The notes under the pieces: generated by a model
Database searches by the model: none
What the model was told of the DNA's origin: nothing
The model's input: only the letters and a program-made list of their open reading frames with translations
Part shown: piece by piece, positions 24,709 through 37,227 of the stretch
Numbering within the stretch: the stretch's first letter is position 1
Layout of the letters: every line of letters starts with the position of its first letter
NCBI RefSeq assembly: GCF_008831285.2
Contig: NC_045139.1
Coordinates: 1,224,204-1,284,203, forward strand
Length of the DNA stretch: 60,000 nucleotides
From: Nymphaea colorata
Lineage: Eukaryota > Streptophyta > Magnoliopsida > Nymphaeales > Nymphaeaceae
Direction: 5' to 3'
Program-made: the position numbers and the translations under genes

Positions 24709-27700
24709 TTACCTATGGCTTCTGTCCTTTGAAAGCTTCTTCTTTCTTTTCTTCACTGCTTTTGGTACTTTTGTTTTCCTAGCTTCCCTCTTCTCTTCCT
24801 TGACCTTCTTCTTGTTCTCCTTCCGAGCAGCTTTCCTGTCCGCAGGTGTCATTTTCTTATTGCCAGAGGCAGATCCACTGCTTGCATCATCATCTTCAGA
24901 AGACGCATTTTCTTCTGATGTACTCTCATCACCAGCAGAATTGGTTTCTCTAGCATCCTCTCTGCATTCCGGGGCTTCAACCACAGATGGAGAGAGCTCG
25001 TCTGCCTTCTTTTCAGCATTGGTAGAGTTTTCCAGTATTGTTGGAACGAGCAGCACACCAGATAAATCTGGTTTTAGGCCAGTAATTGTCTGATAGTAGA
25101 TGCCTTCGGTGTCTTTGCCACTCGAAATGTCGACTATGTCTTTCTCAAAGTCCTTCACTTGATCCAGCGTTCGTGGGATGAAAGACTGTCAAAAAGAAAG
25201 TGTTCATGCTATGGTCATCTCATCACCCTTTCCAATGTAAGTTTTGATAGTTGAAAAAGTAAAGTGAACATGAAAGATTTGACAGTTGAACATGTGCTTG
25301 TGTGTTCGGAGTTTGTAACTTTGTAGTACTAGTACTACCACTCTAATGATGCCATGCAAAAAGTTCCATAAAAACTAAGATGTTTCAATACCCTTTCTCA
25401 TCTCCCATCATGATGATCATGTGAAGTTCAAACTAGGAAGCCAAATCCAATAGTAGAGACAAATTGAGGACTTGTAAAGCTTACAAATTCACAAAGGCGA
25501 GAATACATCACCATTGTTAGATGAACATTGCTTTAGTCGGATTTTAAAATGAAAAATAAATTGTCAGATAACACATTACAATTTTTTTAAGATTTACCTG
25601 CACAAATACAGATTCCGCAATTTCATCTTCAGGGGATAGAACAGCACCTCTAGCTAGAATTCTCTGTTGAACCTGGAATATTTTTTTCAGAAGAAAATCA
25701 ATATACTTCTCTAATGTGATAACAGTGATGAGTTCCTAAAAAGGAAATAAAATACAGTTCAAAATTGCATACCTTTTCCAGGTAGTCATCCACATATTCA
25801 TCAAGTATAGAAGGATCAACTACAAAATCAAACAACTCTCTGACTGTCATTACTGCAACACCATGCTTCCTGAAGAACTCCTGTATCAATCACAAATGTT
25901 GTCAAGGGAATGCACTAACGAATGGCCAATAAAATGTAGTGCACATAGAAAAATGTTGGAAATACTAACAGAAACATGAAGACAATCCTCACGCAAAAAG
26001 TCAAGGGCACGTGGATGGTCTAGATCCACTGATTGTGAAACATCAATAATGTATAAACGGCCCTAAAAAAGAACAGGAAGAATCAGAATTGCCTGAAAAT
26101 ATACTACATTGTAAGATAAAATAAAAATTTTTCATTGGCTGCAACATGTTACCTCAAAATAAAGTATATTGTATTCACTTAAATCTCCATGCACCAATTT
26201 GCATTTCTGATAGAGGGTCCTCATTGTTGTAACAATCTGAGAAGAATAAAAGTTCATGAAACTAACATACATGATTCCCGTAAAAACACAAGTTTAGAAA
26301 TTATGATGCTAGCTAGGCTGCTCAAAAGCAAGCGTGCTTAGATGATACAAATGCCTGTGCAAGTTGTCAAGTTTGTCTACAAGTATGCATTCCTATGCAA
26401 CTCATTGATTAACAGAACAGATGACGGAGTAAATGAAAAAAGGATTCAGTAAATCAAACTGAGTTCTGGTCAGTCATCAGAGTCAAATAATATTTGAAAA
26501 AACAAACAGTTGCCTAATATAGGTAGACAAGGTTGGTAGGTTCTGCAACATTTAAGCATTTAAAAAGGCAGAACTGATTTAAACTATCTGATAAGCATAA
26601 CTCTACAAATATGGGGAAAGAATGCAGAAATCTCTTTCTAAAATGCCAAGCAAGACACTTTAAGGCCAGGTTGAATAACTTGAATTACTTCTGGTTCAGT
26701 CCCCCAGATGATGTATACTTGCATGCAGCTGAGTTTTCAGCATAACCAGATCTAGAGTACCGTTTCACTTGGATAATAACAACCAGCTTCTATGCATTTA
26801 TGTTATCAAATTTGGAAGGCCTCACACACAATCTTTTTCAAAAATAAAAAAGTTCATCAACAGGTAGGTTAGTTAAATTACAGAAATATACCTTATTCAA
26901 GGGATTTGTCCCAGGTACAAGACAAGGTAGATTCACTAGGACTAGGCATTTAGTGGACAAAGGGAAAAAAAGGACACAGCAAAAGAAATGAATGTGATCA
27001 AAGTTTCTTTCTCCCTGATTCACAGTCATGAGGGGCATGGATTAGTTAAGATACCGGCATTTACTGATTTCATTTATAAATTCCAATTATTCCAATTATA
27101 TCTGCATACAAATTTCCGTTAGCATAACAAGCAGCACTTTTACAGTTCACTCAAAAAAAATGTCTTCTTCTAAAGATCACAGACAATCAGAGTCTCAGAC
27201 AATTAAACTTAACAAGCAATCATGCCAAGATTTTCATACTTCCAGGTAACTTTCTCGTAGTTTGTCATCTGACAAACCTGCATCCTTCAGGCGTGGTGCA
27301 GCCCATCCTTCTTTTCCTGCATAGCCACAGAAAGACACAAACCAGATCAGATATTGAGTTAGTTGTTTCAGGGATGCCAGCTGCAACCCAAGTTCATCAT
27401 ATTTGATCCCATCAGAATGCAACATCCTCAGAAGAATAGTATTCTCCTAAACCAAAGTAAAACCAATTATCCACAAGCTTATTTATGTGCAGAAACAAAA
27501 GATCCATACCTATGAATTCCATCACTAGGACATGAAGCCTCAAGAGATATGGTGTGGGACATCTAATTCCTGCTGCCTTAAGCCTGGTTGATTCATAAGA
27601 CATTTGTGTAAAAGGAGTCCATTAATTTAGAATGTCTACAGGAAATAAATTAAACAGGAAGCTTTCAAACTCAGATTTATCAGATATGACATGGACCTAG

Positions 27701-28412
27701 ATAACTGCCCCAAGACAAACAAGAAAAAGAGAGAAAGAAATCCCTCAAAAGTATGTTCCATGAGGATCCAAACCAAACTAGCAATAATACTACAAAAAAC
27801 AAAATGCCCTCAGAGTACCGTTTGGCTCTTTGATATTTACCGAGAGAGGTTTCTCATTTCTTTCTCAGCCCACGTCTTTACCATTTTCCTTGGATTGTGC
27901 TTACAGTAGCCATGCCTAAAACGAAAATCCCCTTGCACATAACGCTCCCTATCCCTGATGAAAACAAAAAAAAACAAAATCCATGACTGGAAAGAACCAA
28001 GCTGCTACAAGGAACTTACAAGCACCTCAAAAACAGACTAAAAAGATAATGAGATTAAGCAGTTCAGATATGCATCAATTGGAATCCTGCAATCAAGCAG
28101 ATGAGGATGTAAATATCTATATTTTAGACACATTCTGTCCTGGTAACTGTTCTTGTAACATGGATGATGAATATAGCTCAAAGGGAAATAAATGGCATCG
28201 CATGCAACAGCACGAACATGATGGCATCAATACTTCCTATAGAATGACACATTTTCCTTGAGTTCTGACACATCCGTGCTTCCCAATAATTACCCAACAG
28301 GACTGAGACCATACAACTGATTGCTTTCACCACCTAGAAGACATGAAAGCTCCATGAAGGATAGAAGAGTAGAGTCAAAGAAGTTTTCTGCCATGACATA
28401 GCCTTGGAAAGA

Positions 28413-28471
<59 letters not shown>

Positions 28472-29207
28472 ATTGTTAAAATTCATGCTTTGGGTCAGAT
28501 TTTTAAGAAATAAAACTCCTACCCATAAGTTTCAAGACACTGTGAGCATTCTAAAAAATGATCTGGAAGTTGTTTTTTGTTAAATAGACTGTACACCGCA
28601 TCCATCAAATTCTTTTGATTGTTTGATCATTTAACTCAACAGTGTCAAACCAGGAAACCCTGAGCACATAAAATCTAATTCCATCCCATCACTCATATAA
28701 ATATAAATACATACACACATACTCCCTCCTAGGCACCTTCAATCATGATACACACCCATGCCAGTGGGCACAGGATGACATGCATGCTGAAAACAAAATG
28801 ATAAAATCATAAAAAGGAAGATGCAAAGTTAATCTAGCAAAAAGACAAAAAAAGGCAGAACATTTCGCAATCTCCAGGCAGAATAAGTTGTATAACAATT
28901 ATTTTCCAATTTCTGGCAACAAAACTTTCGAGGACCTCATTATATATAGAACAGCAGCAAATATCTATAATATGGATTTCCAACAGGTGAATAGTATCAG
29001 ACAAAAACCAAAGTGTGAATTCATTGAACTTACTTGAATACAAGGATAGATGTTTTGTACACTTTAATAGCTATTTCCCCACCATCAGATTTTGTCGCAT
29101 GGTATACATTAGCCTGCAAACAACTATAGTTAGCATTTAGCAGATAATTGGACTTAATTTCTTAAAATACCTATGACTTTGAGCGAAGATAGTATGGCAC
29201 ATGTGCA

Positions 29208-29250
<43 letters not shown>

Positions 29251-31499
29251 ATATATATATATACAGAAAGAAAGTTGGGAAATACTAGAACTATGTTGGT
29301 CAAATTAGAAGATTTTGCTTGGTCAAATGGGGTCCAAAATTAACCAAGCATATATGTCAATGTTTTTCACATGGAAGCATTGCATTACAAGTGGCAGTGC
29401 CAACCATGGTTAGAGATGGTGTCTGCTTCACTTTCTTCCACATTCACAACTGAAAACTTCTAGAAAGTAATGGCCATTTATGATATCTCACAAAAATATA
29501 AAATGCATTGGAGGCAGACAATTTTATTTTGGTAAAAAAAGATTCAGAAACTTATCACAAATGAACTGAACCCTCGCTAATTACCTTTCACTACAAGCAC
29601 GGGTGCAAATGGATACATATAATTGTCTCAGAAAATATTTCGATTCTTACAATCAGCTGGGTTAAGTATTTTGAGTAAACTGAGCTAAATATAGGGTGTA
29701 TGTTCACAGAGACATTCCCAGAGCCAGGGGTTGCACCCATGTTCACATAGCTAGACACGGGAGTAGAGCAGGACACAACTTGGACACAGCAAACTCATAA
29801 TTTGTATTTTCAGTATATTTTGGTATTTTTTTATTTAGTATATTTATATTTTATGAATACAGATAATGAATATAAGTGTTTGCCTAACATAGAATTGTTG
29901 CTCTATCTGTCTATAATGTTCTAAAAATAAAATAAAAAATGTCGGATAGAGGAAGTTCCATTGATATGGTGTATCAAGAGTCAAGTATTGGCTTGTATTG
30001 GCCATCATTTAATAATTTTTTAAATTTTAGTTTTAGAATTTGTTCTTTAATAAATTTATTGAAAATTCAAAAGTCAGGGTGCAATGCCTGAGATGATGGT
30101 TATTGGGTCCTTAGTGGCTAGTAAATGAAAGGCGCCATCCGGCCCCTCAGATTGTGGCCAGCCAATGATATGATATGTTCCGGCAGTTATGGGCCACCAC
30201 ACTGGTCAATATATATGTGTCTCTCTCTGTCGGTGTGTCACACCACACCCGTGTCTCCACTCGCATCTATGTCATATAGCATAGGGTGATAAAGAAGAAG
30301 GAAATTTAGAAATCCAAGTTCAGACCAAGTAGATATGAAAGCTTTTCAAGAGACGTACTTCCTTCCCCGTGGAGATGCAACCATTTATATCATCAAAAAC
30401 TCCTCGATTTAGCATTTTAAACAAAACCATGCGTGTTCTTGGATCCAACACCTGCAACAAATATCATATAGTCAGAAGAAGATTGATTTTGTACAATAAG
30501 AACCTAAGAAAAGAAATGTCAGTCAGAATCTCGCTCCAATTTTTTCTAACAAATTTATTCGTATAGTTTCGAAGTATACTAGACAACAAAACCTTGATAC
30601 GTTTGCTGACGACCTATTGCCGCAAAAAATTTAGCACCGACTCAACTTGGATCCAAGTCACTAATTTTAGCTTCCTGTTATCTGAATTCAACATTTCCCT
30701 TAATGGGCCTAATCATTAGGAAAGGAGAATAAAACACTAATTACATAAAAACCTAAAAACGAAAGTTTTGTGTATGAATAGCAGTGACAAAACAACGTTT
30801 AGGGAATGCAGATACATAGAATGTAAAATTGAAATATGTGTGTCCTGAACAGCAGACACGAAACAATGTATAAGAAAATATTATGGCGCAAGGACGGATT
30901 ACAGTAATTCTATTCAACCTGTTCAACAGTGGCACGGTCTGCTTTCTCATTAGTTCTCGTTCTTCCAATCGCCATGTCTCGAACGCTTCCACGAATAGCA
31001 GTTGTGACAGAGTTTGACATACCCACATTAAGCCTACCTTCCCATTCCTAGTTAGGAACAACCAACAGGAGAAACAATTCCATGAGAAAGTAGAAATTTA
31101 CGATATGAAGGCAATAAACTAAAAACAATCTTCGCCTCAATTGAAGAGCGTGGACACCGAACGGATTTTGGCAAACAGGCTCACCTCAAGAGGACCAGCA
31201 TTGATATGATTAACGAACTTCTGGCTGCGGTTGCTGAGAGGTTGTAAAGAATTGGCAGCTGGACGGGCATGGAGGCCCCCATGGGCATTAGGCCGATGCG
31301 TAGGGCCGTTACCCCCAAAACTCACACCCCCTTTACCGATGCCATCTCCAGAATCATCCTGCAAGTCCAACCAATCCAAAGCATCCTGCACGGCTTCGGG
31401 GTCGGAATCCAATTCAGAGTCTGATTCCGAAGACCACTTGAGCGGATCATCCATGGTGCCCTCATCCACCATTGTTTCCGACGCAGAATTACAACTCAT
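24709..31499 (-). CDS. RIO1: Serine/threonine-protein kinase/ATPase RIO1
   Basis: Atypical kinase/ATPase that acts in late cytoplasmic 40S maturation (final 18S rRNA processing and release of assembly factors). Exons, 5' to 3': 31185-31499, 30919-31047, 30359-30451, 29034-29113, 27841-27954, 27510-27583, 27240-27316, 26153-26236, 25970-26062, 25773-25880, 25598-25672, 24709-25185. All junctions are GT..AG and in frame, giving 572 residues. Residues 1-105 are acidic and serine-rich ([17 protein letters not shown]). The RIO domain shows the nucleotide-binding loop STGKEANVYHA (175-185), the ATP-binding lysine in IAIKVYK (196), [13 protein letters not shown], the hinge LVMEFIG, the catalytic loop HGDLSEYN with Asp312 and Asn317, and the metal-binding Asp329 in IIDVSQ. 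The tail is acidic, then very lysine/arginine-rich (from about 510), as in RIO1 proteins. All key residues are present, so the gene looks functional. A second ATG ten codons in is possible; the first is used. Confidence 0.95.
28419..28471. repeat. Compound (CT)n(AT)n microsatellite
   Basis: About 16 CT units run directly into about 10 AT units, in RIO1 intron 4. Confidence 0.95.
29211..29263. repeat. Compound (AG)n(TA)n microsatellite
   Basis: About 18 AG units run directly into about 8 TA units, in RIO1 intron 3, on the other side of exon 4 from the (CT)n(AT)n tract. Confidence 0.95.
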
Positions 31500-33287
31500 A
31501 ACTCACCAGCAATTCAACGACGAAAGAGAGAGAGAGTGCGAGATGTGTGCTTAGTATCTGCGCAGCAGCGGCAGAGAGAAGCCGGTGGCGTTGGACCTCA
31601 GCTGACGAACGGAGAGGTGCTTCATGCCCTAGCGCTTGGGAAGCAACTCGGCTCGGTTCAGGAGGTATAACAAATTTAATTTGAATTTCAATAATAAGAC
31701 GAATTTTCTTGGTCAAGAATTTTAATAATAAGACGAATCCCTCTTAAAAACAGTAAAATATTTCTGTATTTCTTCCATTGTATCAAAATAAAAGGTAGAA
31801 CACATATAGTTACTCAACAATGCATATGTTGTTGTTGTTATTAAACATTTTGATTTACTCAAGAATGCATATGTTGTTGCTGTTATTAAACATTTTGATT
31901 TTATGTAAATCTTTTTACGAAGGTCGAATTAAAGTTTCTAAATTTTAATTAAGATCGAAACATTATTTTCTCAGCTTTTTGATATAAAATAAGTAAAAAA
32001 AATTAAAATTTACATGTAAATTAAAAAAAATGAATTGGATAGCCTTGAAATTTTGGAGATGTGTTTGCATGAACTCGGTGAGGATGACTCTCCCCAAAGG
32101 CTTCTTTTCTGTCGTAGCTATGACTGTCAACGTAGAGTGAAGGAAAGAAAAGGGTAGGGTGGAGACCTTGATCTCCTATCGCCATCTATTTGAAAGGAGG
32201 GAAGGAAACAAGTTCATACGGTTTGAATATGGTCGTCGTGAGTTTTGAAAGACTAAAATTCTAGCTATGAAAAATCGTCGTGATAAACTTCTCTTAAAAA
32301 ATGTATGCATCTTTTTCATGAAACGACATACATTCATCTCTAGAATTGAATGTCAACAAAATAATTTCATAAGATTCTCATTAATTTTATTATTGAGAAT
32401 CAATGGCTGCAATAAAAATATTTATATGATAAATGATGTCTTAATCCAATAAAATGACATTCACGATGAGAATGTGATCTTGTCACAATATGACATTCAC
32501 CTAAAGTTGCTATGCAAACAGTGGTCATATTGAACCCCATGCTTCGACTTCAACATAATTCGTTTACTATTTACTATTGTAATTTGTTTTCGTTAAATTC
32601 CTTGTGCTACCGTCTTTAATTTGTTTCATGAATGATGAGTCACACAGCTCTTACATTCCTTCCTGCCGCCTTGCACACCAAATTGGCCGGCCAGGCCGCC
32701 GGTCCGTTGATTGGTTGTGAATTGATTAAAAATATTAAAACAATAAAAATAGTTAAATAAAACTTTAAAATTTATTTAAGAGTCATTAAAAGTCTCAACA
32801 ATATACAAGTTAGTTAAATGCGGACCTTCAACAATATACAAGATGGGTAGGTGGGTTCGCACTTTTGACTCTACTCGCCAAATATTCTAAAATTTATTTT
32901 TTTTTAAAATTTAAATGAATATAATTCATTTAATATAACAAAGTTTATAAATCATACACATAATCAAATATAATTTCTTATTTAAGTTATAAAATACAAG
33001 AACGGCTAACTTCTTATTTAATTTAAAAAATAGTTAAAATATTTTGAACGGATTTAAAAACAAAAAATGGAGGGAATCAGCTGATACACACTGATTCAAC
33101 CAACAAGGATAACTAGCAATAACTCGAGGGCACGTTTGATGGCCATGAAATATCATACAGCACTTGAAATAAAATTTAAATTTTAAAATTTTTTTTATCA
33201 CCTCCGTTAATTTTAAAAAAACGAATGATAAGTGGCATTTTTATCATTTTTTCTGTTATTTTAATTGTTTTTATGAGTAAGCGGTTG
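31500..33287. other. AT-rich spacer upstream of RIO1
   Basis: The first 200 bp are GC-richer and presumably hold the RIO1 promoter and 5' leader, including a (GA)n run at 31525-31536. Beyond about 31680 the DNA is very AT-rich with short tandem duplications. No gene is supported. Confidence 0.55.
31811..31900. repeat. 45-bp tandem duplication
   Basis: Two units (31811-31855 and 31856-31900), each starting tactcaa and containing atgcatatgttgttg, differ at a few bases. Confidence 0.8.
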
Positions 33288-34100
33288 TTTGAGGCTTCGT
33301 GCAAAAGTTGGGAGCATCATTGTAGTGTTTGAAAAGTTGAGCGGCCATGGACGCCTTTTTGTAATTTTTTCAAACTTAGAATGGAAAGGGGTCACAATAA
33401 ATCAAGAAGTTCAAGAAACACTTCTCAACGGCCATTCTGTTAGGAGGGCTTTCTTTTTCCCGCCGAGTTCCTGGGAAGGAAAGCACCCTCTGCTTCTCTC
33501 TCGATGGGAGGAGGCTGGATCCTCGATGACGCGACGATGGAGGAGGCTGGATCCTCGATGGTGCGACGATGGAGGAGGATGCAAATTTCGTCGGTGGGTT
33601 GGATCCTCGATGGTGCGACGATGGAGGAGGATGCAAATTTCGTCGGTGGGTTGCCGCAGTTCATCCTTCCAAATTACGAGCAGCAGCTCCTATCCATCAT
33701 CTTTCCGCTGGTAAGTTTCCTTCCTCCTCCCTCGCTCTTTCAGCTTTTCTGCGCTCTCATTAGGGATTGAGAAAAATTTTGACCCACAAGACGAATGCAG
33801 GTCGATCGGCCTCGTCCCTCGCTCGTCGATACATCGATTCGCGATTTCACTATTTAGTGATCGATCGATCGGTCCGTCTCCTTCGCTTTGGGTAAACTCC
33901 TTTTGCCCTCCCGTCCTGCAGGTTCTTCTCTTCTCCACGGTTCCCTCTTACAGTGCAAAAACGCTGAATGGGGCTCTTGCTCTGACTGTGCAGATCACGT
34001 GTTCGACGAGACTTGCATGAACTTGAGCGTTTATGGGCGTCACACGAAGGATGTCATCCAAGCGGTCGTCAAGGGATTCAATGGTACCCTTTCAAATTAG
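33288..34100 (+). other. CT-rich, exon-like region of unknown identity
   Basis: A GC-richer island with C/T-rich stretches like a plant 5' leader (33700-33930) and an open frame at 33888-34100 (..FDETCMNLSVYGRHTKDVIQ..) that ends soon after. It lies upstream, in the same orientation, of the valyl-tRNA synthetase remnant, but I cannot match it to that or any other protein. It could be the decayed first exon of a gene or unrelated. Confidence 0.25.
33517..33652. repeat. GC-rich minisatellite, units of 32 and 52 bp
   Basis: The word ggatcctcgatg begins units at 33517, 33549 and 33601. The last two are 52-bp copies containing gcgacgatggaggagg and gcaaatttcgtcggtgg; the first is a 32-bp partial unit. 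Confidence 0.85.
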
Positions 34101-34318
34101 TTTTTGTTTTTTTAGTAAGGATTGGACGATTCTGAAGTAGATAGATGCCTTTCTTGCTCTTATTGCTTATCATATAGCTGTTTGTTACCTGTGCATCTAC
34201 ATCCTACTTTTGCAGGATAGTTTTCCTTTAAATTGTTTAATATACGTGAAAAATTAGTTTGCTGAAATCCTCTGAGGCAGTATGCTGACAAATAATTTGG
34301 AACTGGACTGCTAAAGAT

Positions 34319-34795
34319 AAACCGTGTACATGATCACAATGATTATGTTCTTGCAAGAAAACTGGGCATCCCAATACTTAATGTCATTAACAAGGATGGA
34401 ATTGATCTTACGGATGCCTGAGTCTCCTACTTTGTTATTTCAGTGGGCTTGATCTGTTTGAAGCATTCAACAAATTGTGGGCAGATCTCGAAGAGGCTGG
34501 TCTTGCTGTGAAGAGGAATCATCTACATCAAGACTACCAAGATCATAGTGTGGTGGGGAGGTCAGGAATTTTCTCTCTATGTATATCATAACATAATTGG
34601 TTTTTGGCAAAACTGTATATAATAGGTCATAGAGCGACTCGTCCGTAAGCAGTGGTTTGTAGTCATGGGGCCTTAGTGCACTGGAAAAGGGGGATATATC
34701 TATCATTCCTGAGAGGTTTGAAAAGGTACACGTGCTACAAGAGGTTTTCTTTTCCAAAGTGAAGTAACATTCTATAATTGGCTGCTGAAGACATT
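34319..34795 (+). pseudogene. Decayed fragment of an organellar-type valyl-tRNA synthetase gene
   Basis: Pieces in different frames match the middle of plant chloroplast/mitochondrial valyl-tRNA synthetase, in the right order: VHDHNDYVLARKLGIPILNV and NKDG (34326-34400), GLDLFEAFNKLWADLEEAGL (34446-34505), VIERLVRKQWFVVMGP (34626-34673), ISIIPERFEKV (34697-34728), and FYNWLLK (34770-34790). The enzyme charges tRNA-Val in organelles. Stops, frame changes and missing parts break it. An intron-like stretch ending ttgttatttcag sits before GLDLFEA, so it looks like a copied genomic fragment, not a processed cDNA copy. No ends of the gene are recognisable nearby. Confidence 0.65.
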
Positions 34796-35295
34796 TATCC
34801 TGTGTCTATTCTGTGCCATGTTGTCATTCATATGATTGATGATCATCTTAGACTGCCTCTTTTTATTTGCAAATGGTTTGTGTAGTTGTGGCTTGTTTGT
34901 TGCTGATCTAGCAGTTATCTCTATTCCATTCTTGAAAATACTGTTGATTGTTGTAAAATTCTATACTGCTTCTTATTGCCATCCATATGACAATATTTTT
35001 ACATCCATAGCTTCCGTTATATAGGCAAATTATAACAGCTCTTCATAAATGGCTTTTTTAGTTTTCAGATATATTACTCAGTTGTAACATTTGTTGCCTT
35101 TATGAATATCCCTCTATCATCAGCATTCATATTTATGTTCTTGTTCTGTATTTTAGATATTTCCTTTTCATTGAAAGATAAGGCAAAACACGAGTCAGAA
35201 ATCCTTGGGTAATGTTTGAATTACTATATGGAGATGCATAAAGAGTTTTTGAAACAAGATTTTGCCATAGGTAAAATGAACCAATATGGAAATGA

Positions 35296-36249
35296 CAATA
35301 GGCGGGAGCTTCATCAGGGAGCCGAAGGAAGCGGGAATAGAGCCGTTTAAACTGTTGTCTACCATGGCTAATGCCACGAGTTCACTGCAGTTTCCCAACT
35401 GCATTGGGATTTGACCACTGAAACTATTGAAGGACAATATTAATACATTCAAGCTTCCACACCCACCATCACCAATCTGAACTCTTCCACTGAACCTGTT
35501 CCGGTGAACATCAGCATAACCAAGGCCACTGATTCTGTTCAACGTCGGGGGCAATGAACCAACTAGCTGGTTGTTGAACAGATAAAGTTCTGTCAGTTGG
35601 GTGCAATTGCCAATCGATTCGGGAAGGACACTGAAGAGGTGATTGTCACTCAACCAAGCAATTGTCAACACCGTTAGGTTCCCAATACTGTCTGGAATTA
35701 TGCCAGAGAAGTTGTTCTGGTTCAGGTAGGGCGTTTCCAGTAGCGGAAGCTGAAATAGAGTCCTCCAAAGGCCATTGTTCAAGAAGTTCCCGTAGAGTGA
35801 CAGGAAGTATAGTCTTTTCAATCTTCCGAAGCTCTCAGGAATTGGGCCACTGAGAAAGTTCATCGACAGGTCTAGGTACACCAGCTCTGTACAGTTACCA
35901 AGCGTCGCAGGGATTTCTCCAGATAGGTTGTTTCCGGCGAGGTTGACCTCCTGGAGATTGGCCAAGAGTCCTATCTCAGATACCAACTTGCCAGAAACAT
36001 CAACTTGGGTCATATTGATGCCTACCACCCTGTGTAGCTGATTGCAAATAACACCTCTCCACATGCAAGGAGTAGCATCCGAAACATTCCAGGTTCCACT
36101 TACTTGTTCAGGAGGAACCCATCCTTTAGAGAGAGAGAGAGCATCACAAATCCATCACGACTTAGACACGAAGCCAGATGAAAGGATGATACTGCGATGA
36201 CAAGGATGACAATGGTGGCACGTATTGCAATTCCGTGTTCTCCTTTCAT
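35296..36249 (-). pseudogene. Truncated, frameshifted PEPR-like LRR receptor kinase fragment
   Basis: Reading from ATG at 36249: a signal peptide (IRATIVILVIAVSSFHLASC), then SRDGFVMLSLS, then a two-base frame change in a (CT)7 run at about 36127-36141, then KGWVPPEQVSGTWNVSDATP and CMWRGVICN (LRR N-terminal cap), then about nine leucine-rich repeats (LANLQEVNLAGNNLSGEIPA.., ..LPESIGNCTQLTELYLFNNQ..). The order and sequence resemble Arabidopsis PEPR1/PEPR2, receptors for Pep peptides. Homology stops after SIPASFGSLMKL near 35296. The remaining repeats, membrane segment and kinase are absent. With (CT)6 the frame would be intact. A short receptor-like product from a downstream ATG is possible but unlikely. 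Confidence 0.8.
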
Positions 36250-37227
36250 CCTCAAGGCAACACCTCAACATTTGTTCCTCCAGCAGAAGCCCAAGAATTC
36301 GGCCATGATGAACTGTGAAGTGTGAAGGACACACTAGCCTTTACTTCAAATCCATCATTTCTTTTTCTCAAGGATCACTGAAATGCGGAGAGTGAAGTTT
36401 AGAGGAGAAAGAAAGAAGAAGCAGGCGCCATTCAATTAAAAGGACAGCAGAAATTCAGAGTCTGGGCAGAGCGTGCATTTATTTGAAGATTGCATTGGAC
36501 TCCACGGAGTCTGATCAAGACAACAATGCAGCCATATCTGCTCAATGTTTTTCCACTAAACTGCAACTGCAAAACCTATTAAATCTTATTTAAAACAGAT
36601 GCAGTTTACATATCGAATACTTTTCCTCTCCTTTAATATAAGGATATAATTTTGTGTGTCGAGTCTGCTTTGTCATAATTATAAGTTATAATAGTGGGCT
36701 CGCACCTGTAATTTGATGTCAGCTTAGAGTTCTTACTGGCAATTGTCAGATAAGGATCTAGTTCTACCGTTGAAGGCTCAGGTAGCTAAGTGAGACGGCA
36801 ATTGTGTCTCTGTTTCTAATAAGAGGAAATAAAAAGCAAAACGGAAAAGTACAAATTTCACCTCACATTTAAACCTTAGCCAACAAAACTTTGAATTTTA
36901 TCATAAACTTCATAAACACGAATACTTCAAAATCTGTAGCCAACCCAAAAGCAAACCAGAAAAAGAAGACTCCCCTGGTCTTAAATATTTCATGTCATTC
37001 TCCTATAGAAGCTTTTATTAGCAGCTGCAAAGCCATTTTGCAGAGAAATAGTTTGGCACGAACCCAACTTTCTTAGACATACCAATTAGCCAATTGTTTA
37101 GAGCTGAGACGGTGCGCTTAGCTTCTCCAACACAAAGCATGCACCGAAGCACCAACCAAAGCTTACTAACAACACGACACTGGGAATGGCATCACTTGTG
37201 AGCAGAATTTAGGTTGCACCTATTTAT
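36250..37227. other. Spacer between receptor pseudogene and satellite array
   Basis: Unique-looking AT-rich DNA with no supported gene, RNA or mobile element. It ends abruptly where satellite similarity begins. Confidence 0.55.

Larger units (their letters stand above)
27955..30358 (-). other. RIO1 introns 3 and 4 flanking exon 4
   Basis: Two introns of about 1.1-1.2 kb surround the small exon 29034-29113 ([17 protein letters not shown]..). Each holds a compound microsatellite. The upstream intron (29114-30358) is otherwise AT-rich with no recognisable element; an open frame at 27983-28261 resembles nothing known. Confidence 0.5.

Noticed and set aside
33289-33770. 141- and 88-codon plus-strand frames
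   Set aside because: They mainly translate the minisatellite (repeated GSSMVRRWRR-type words). No support as genes.
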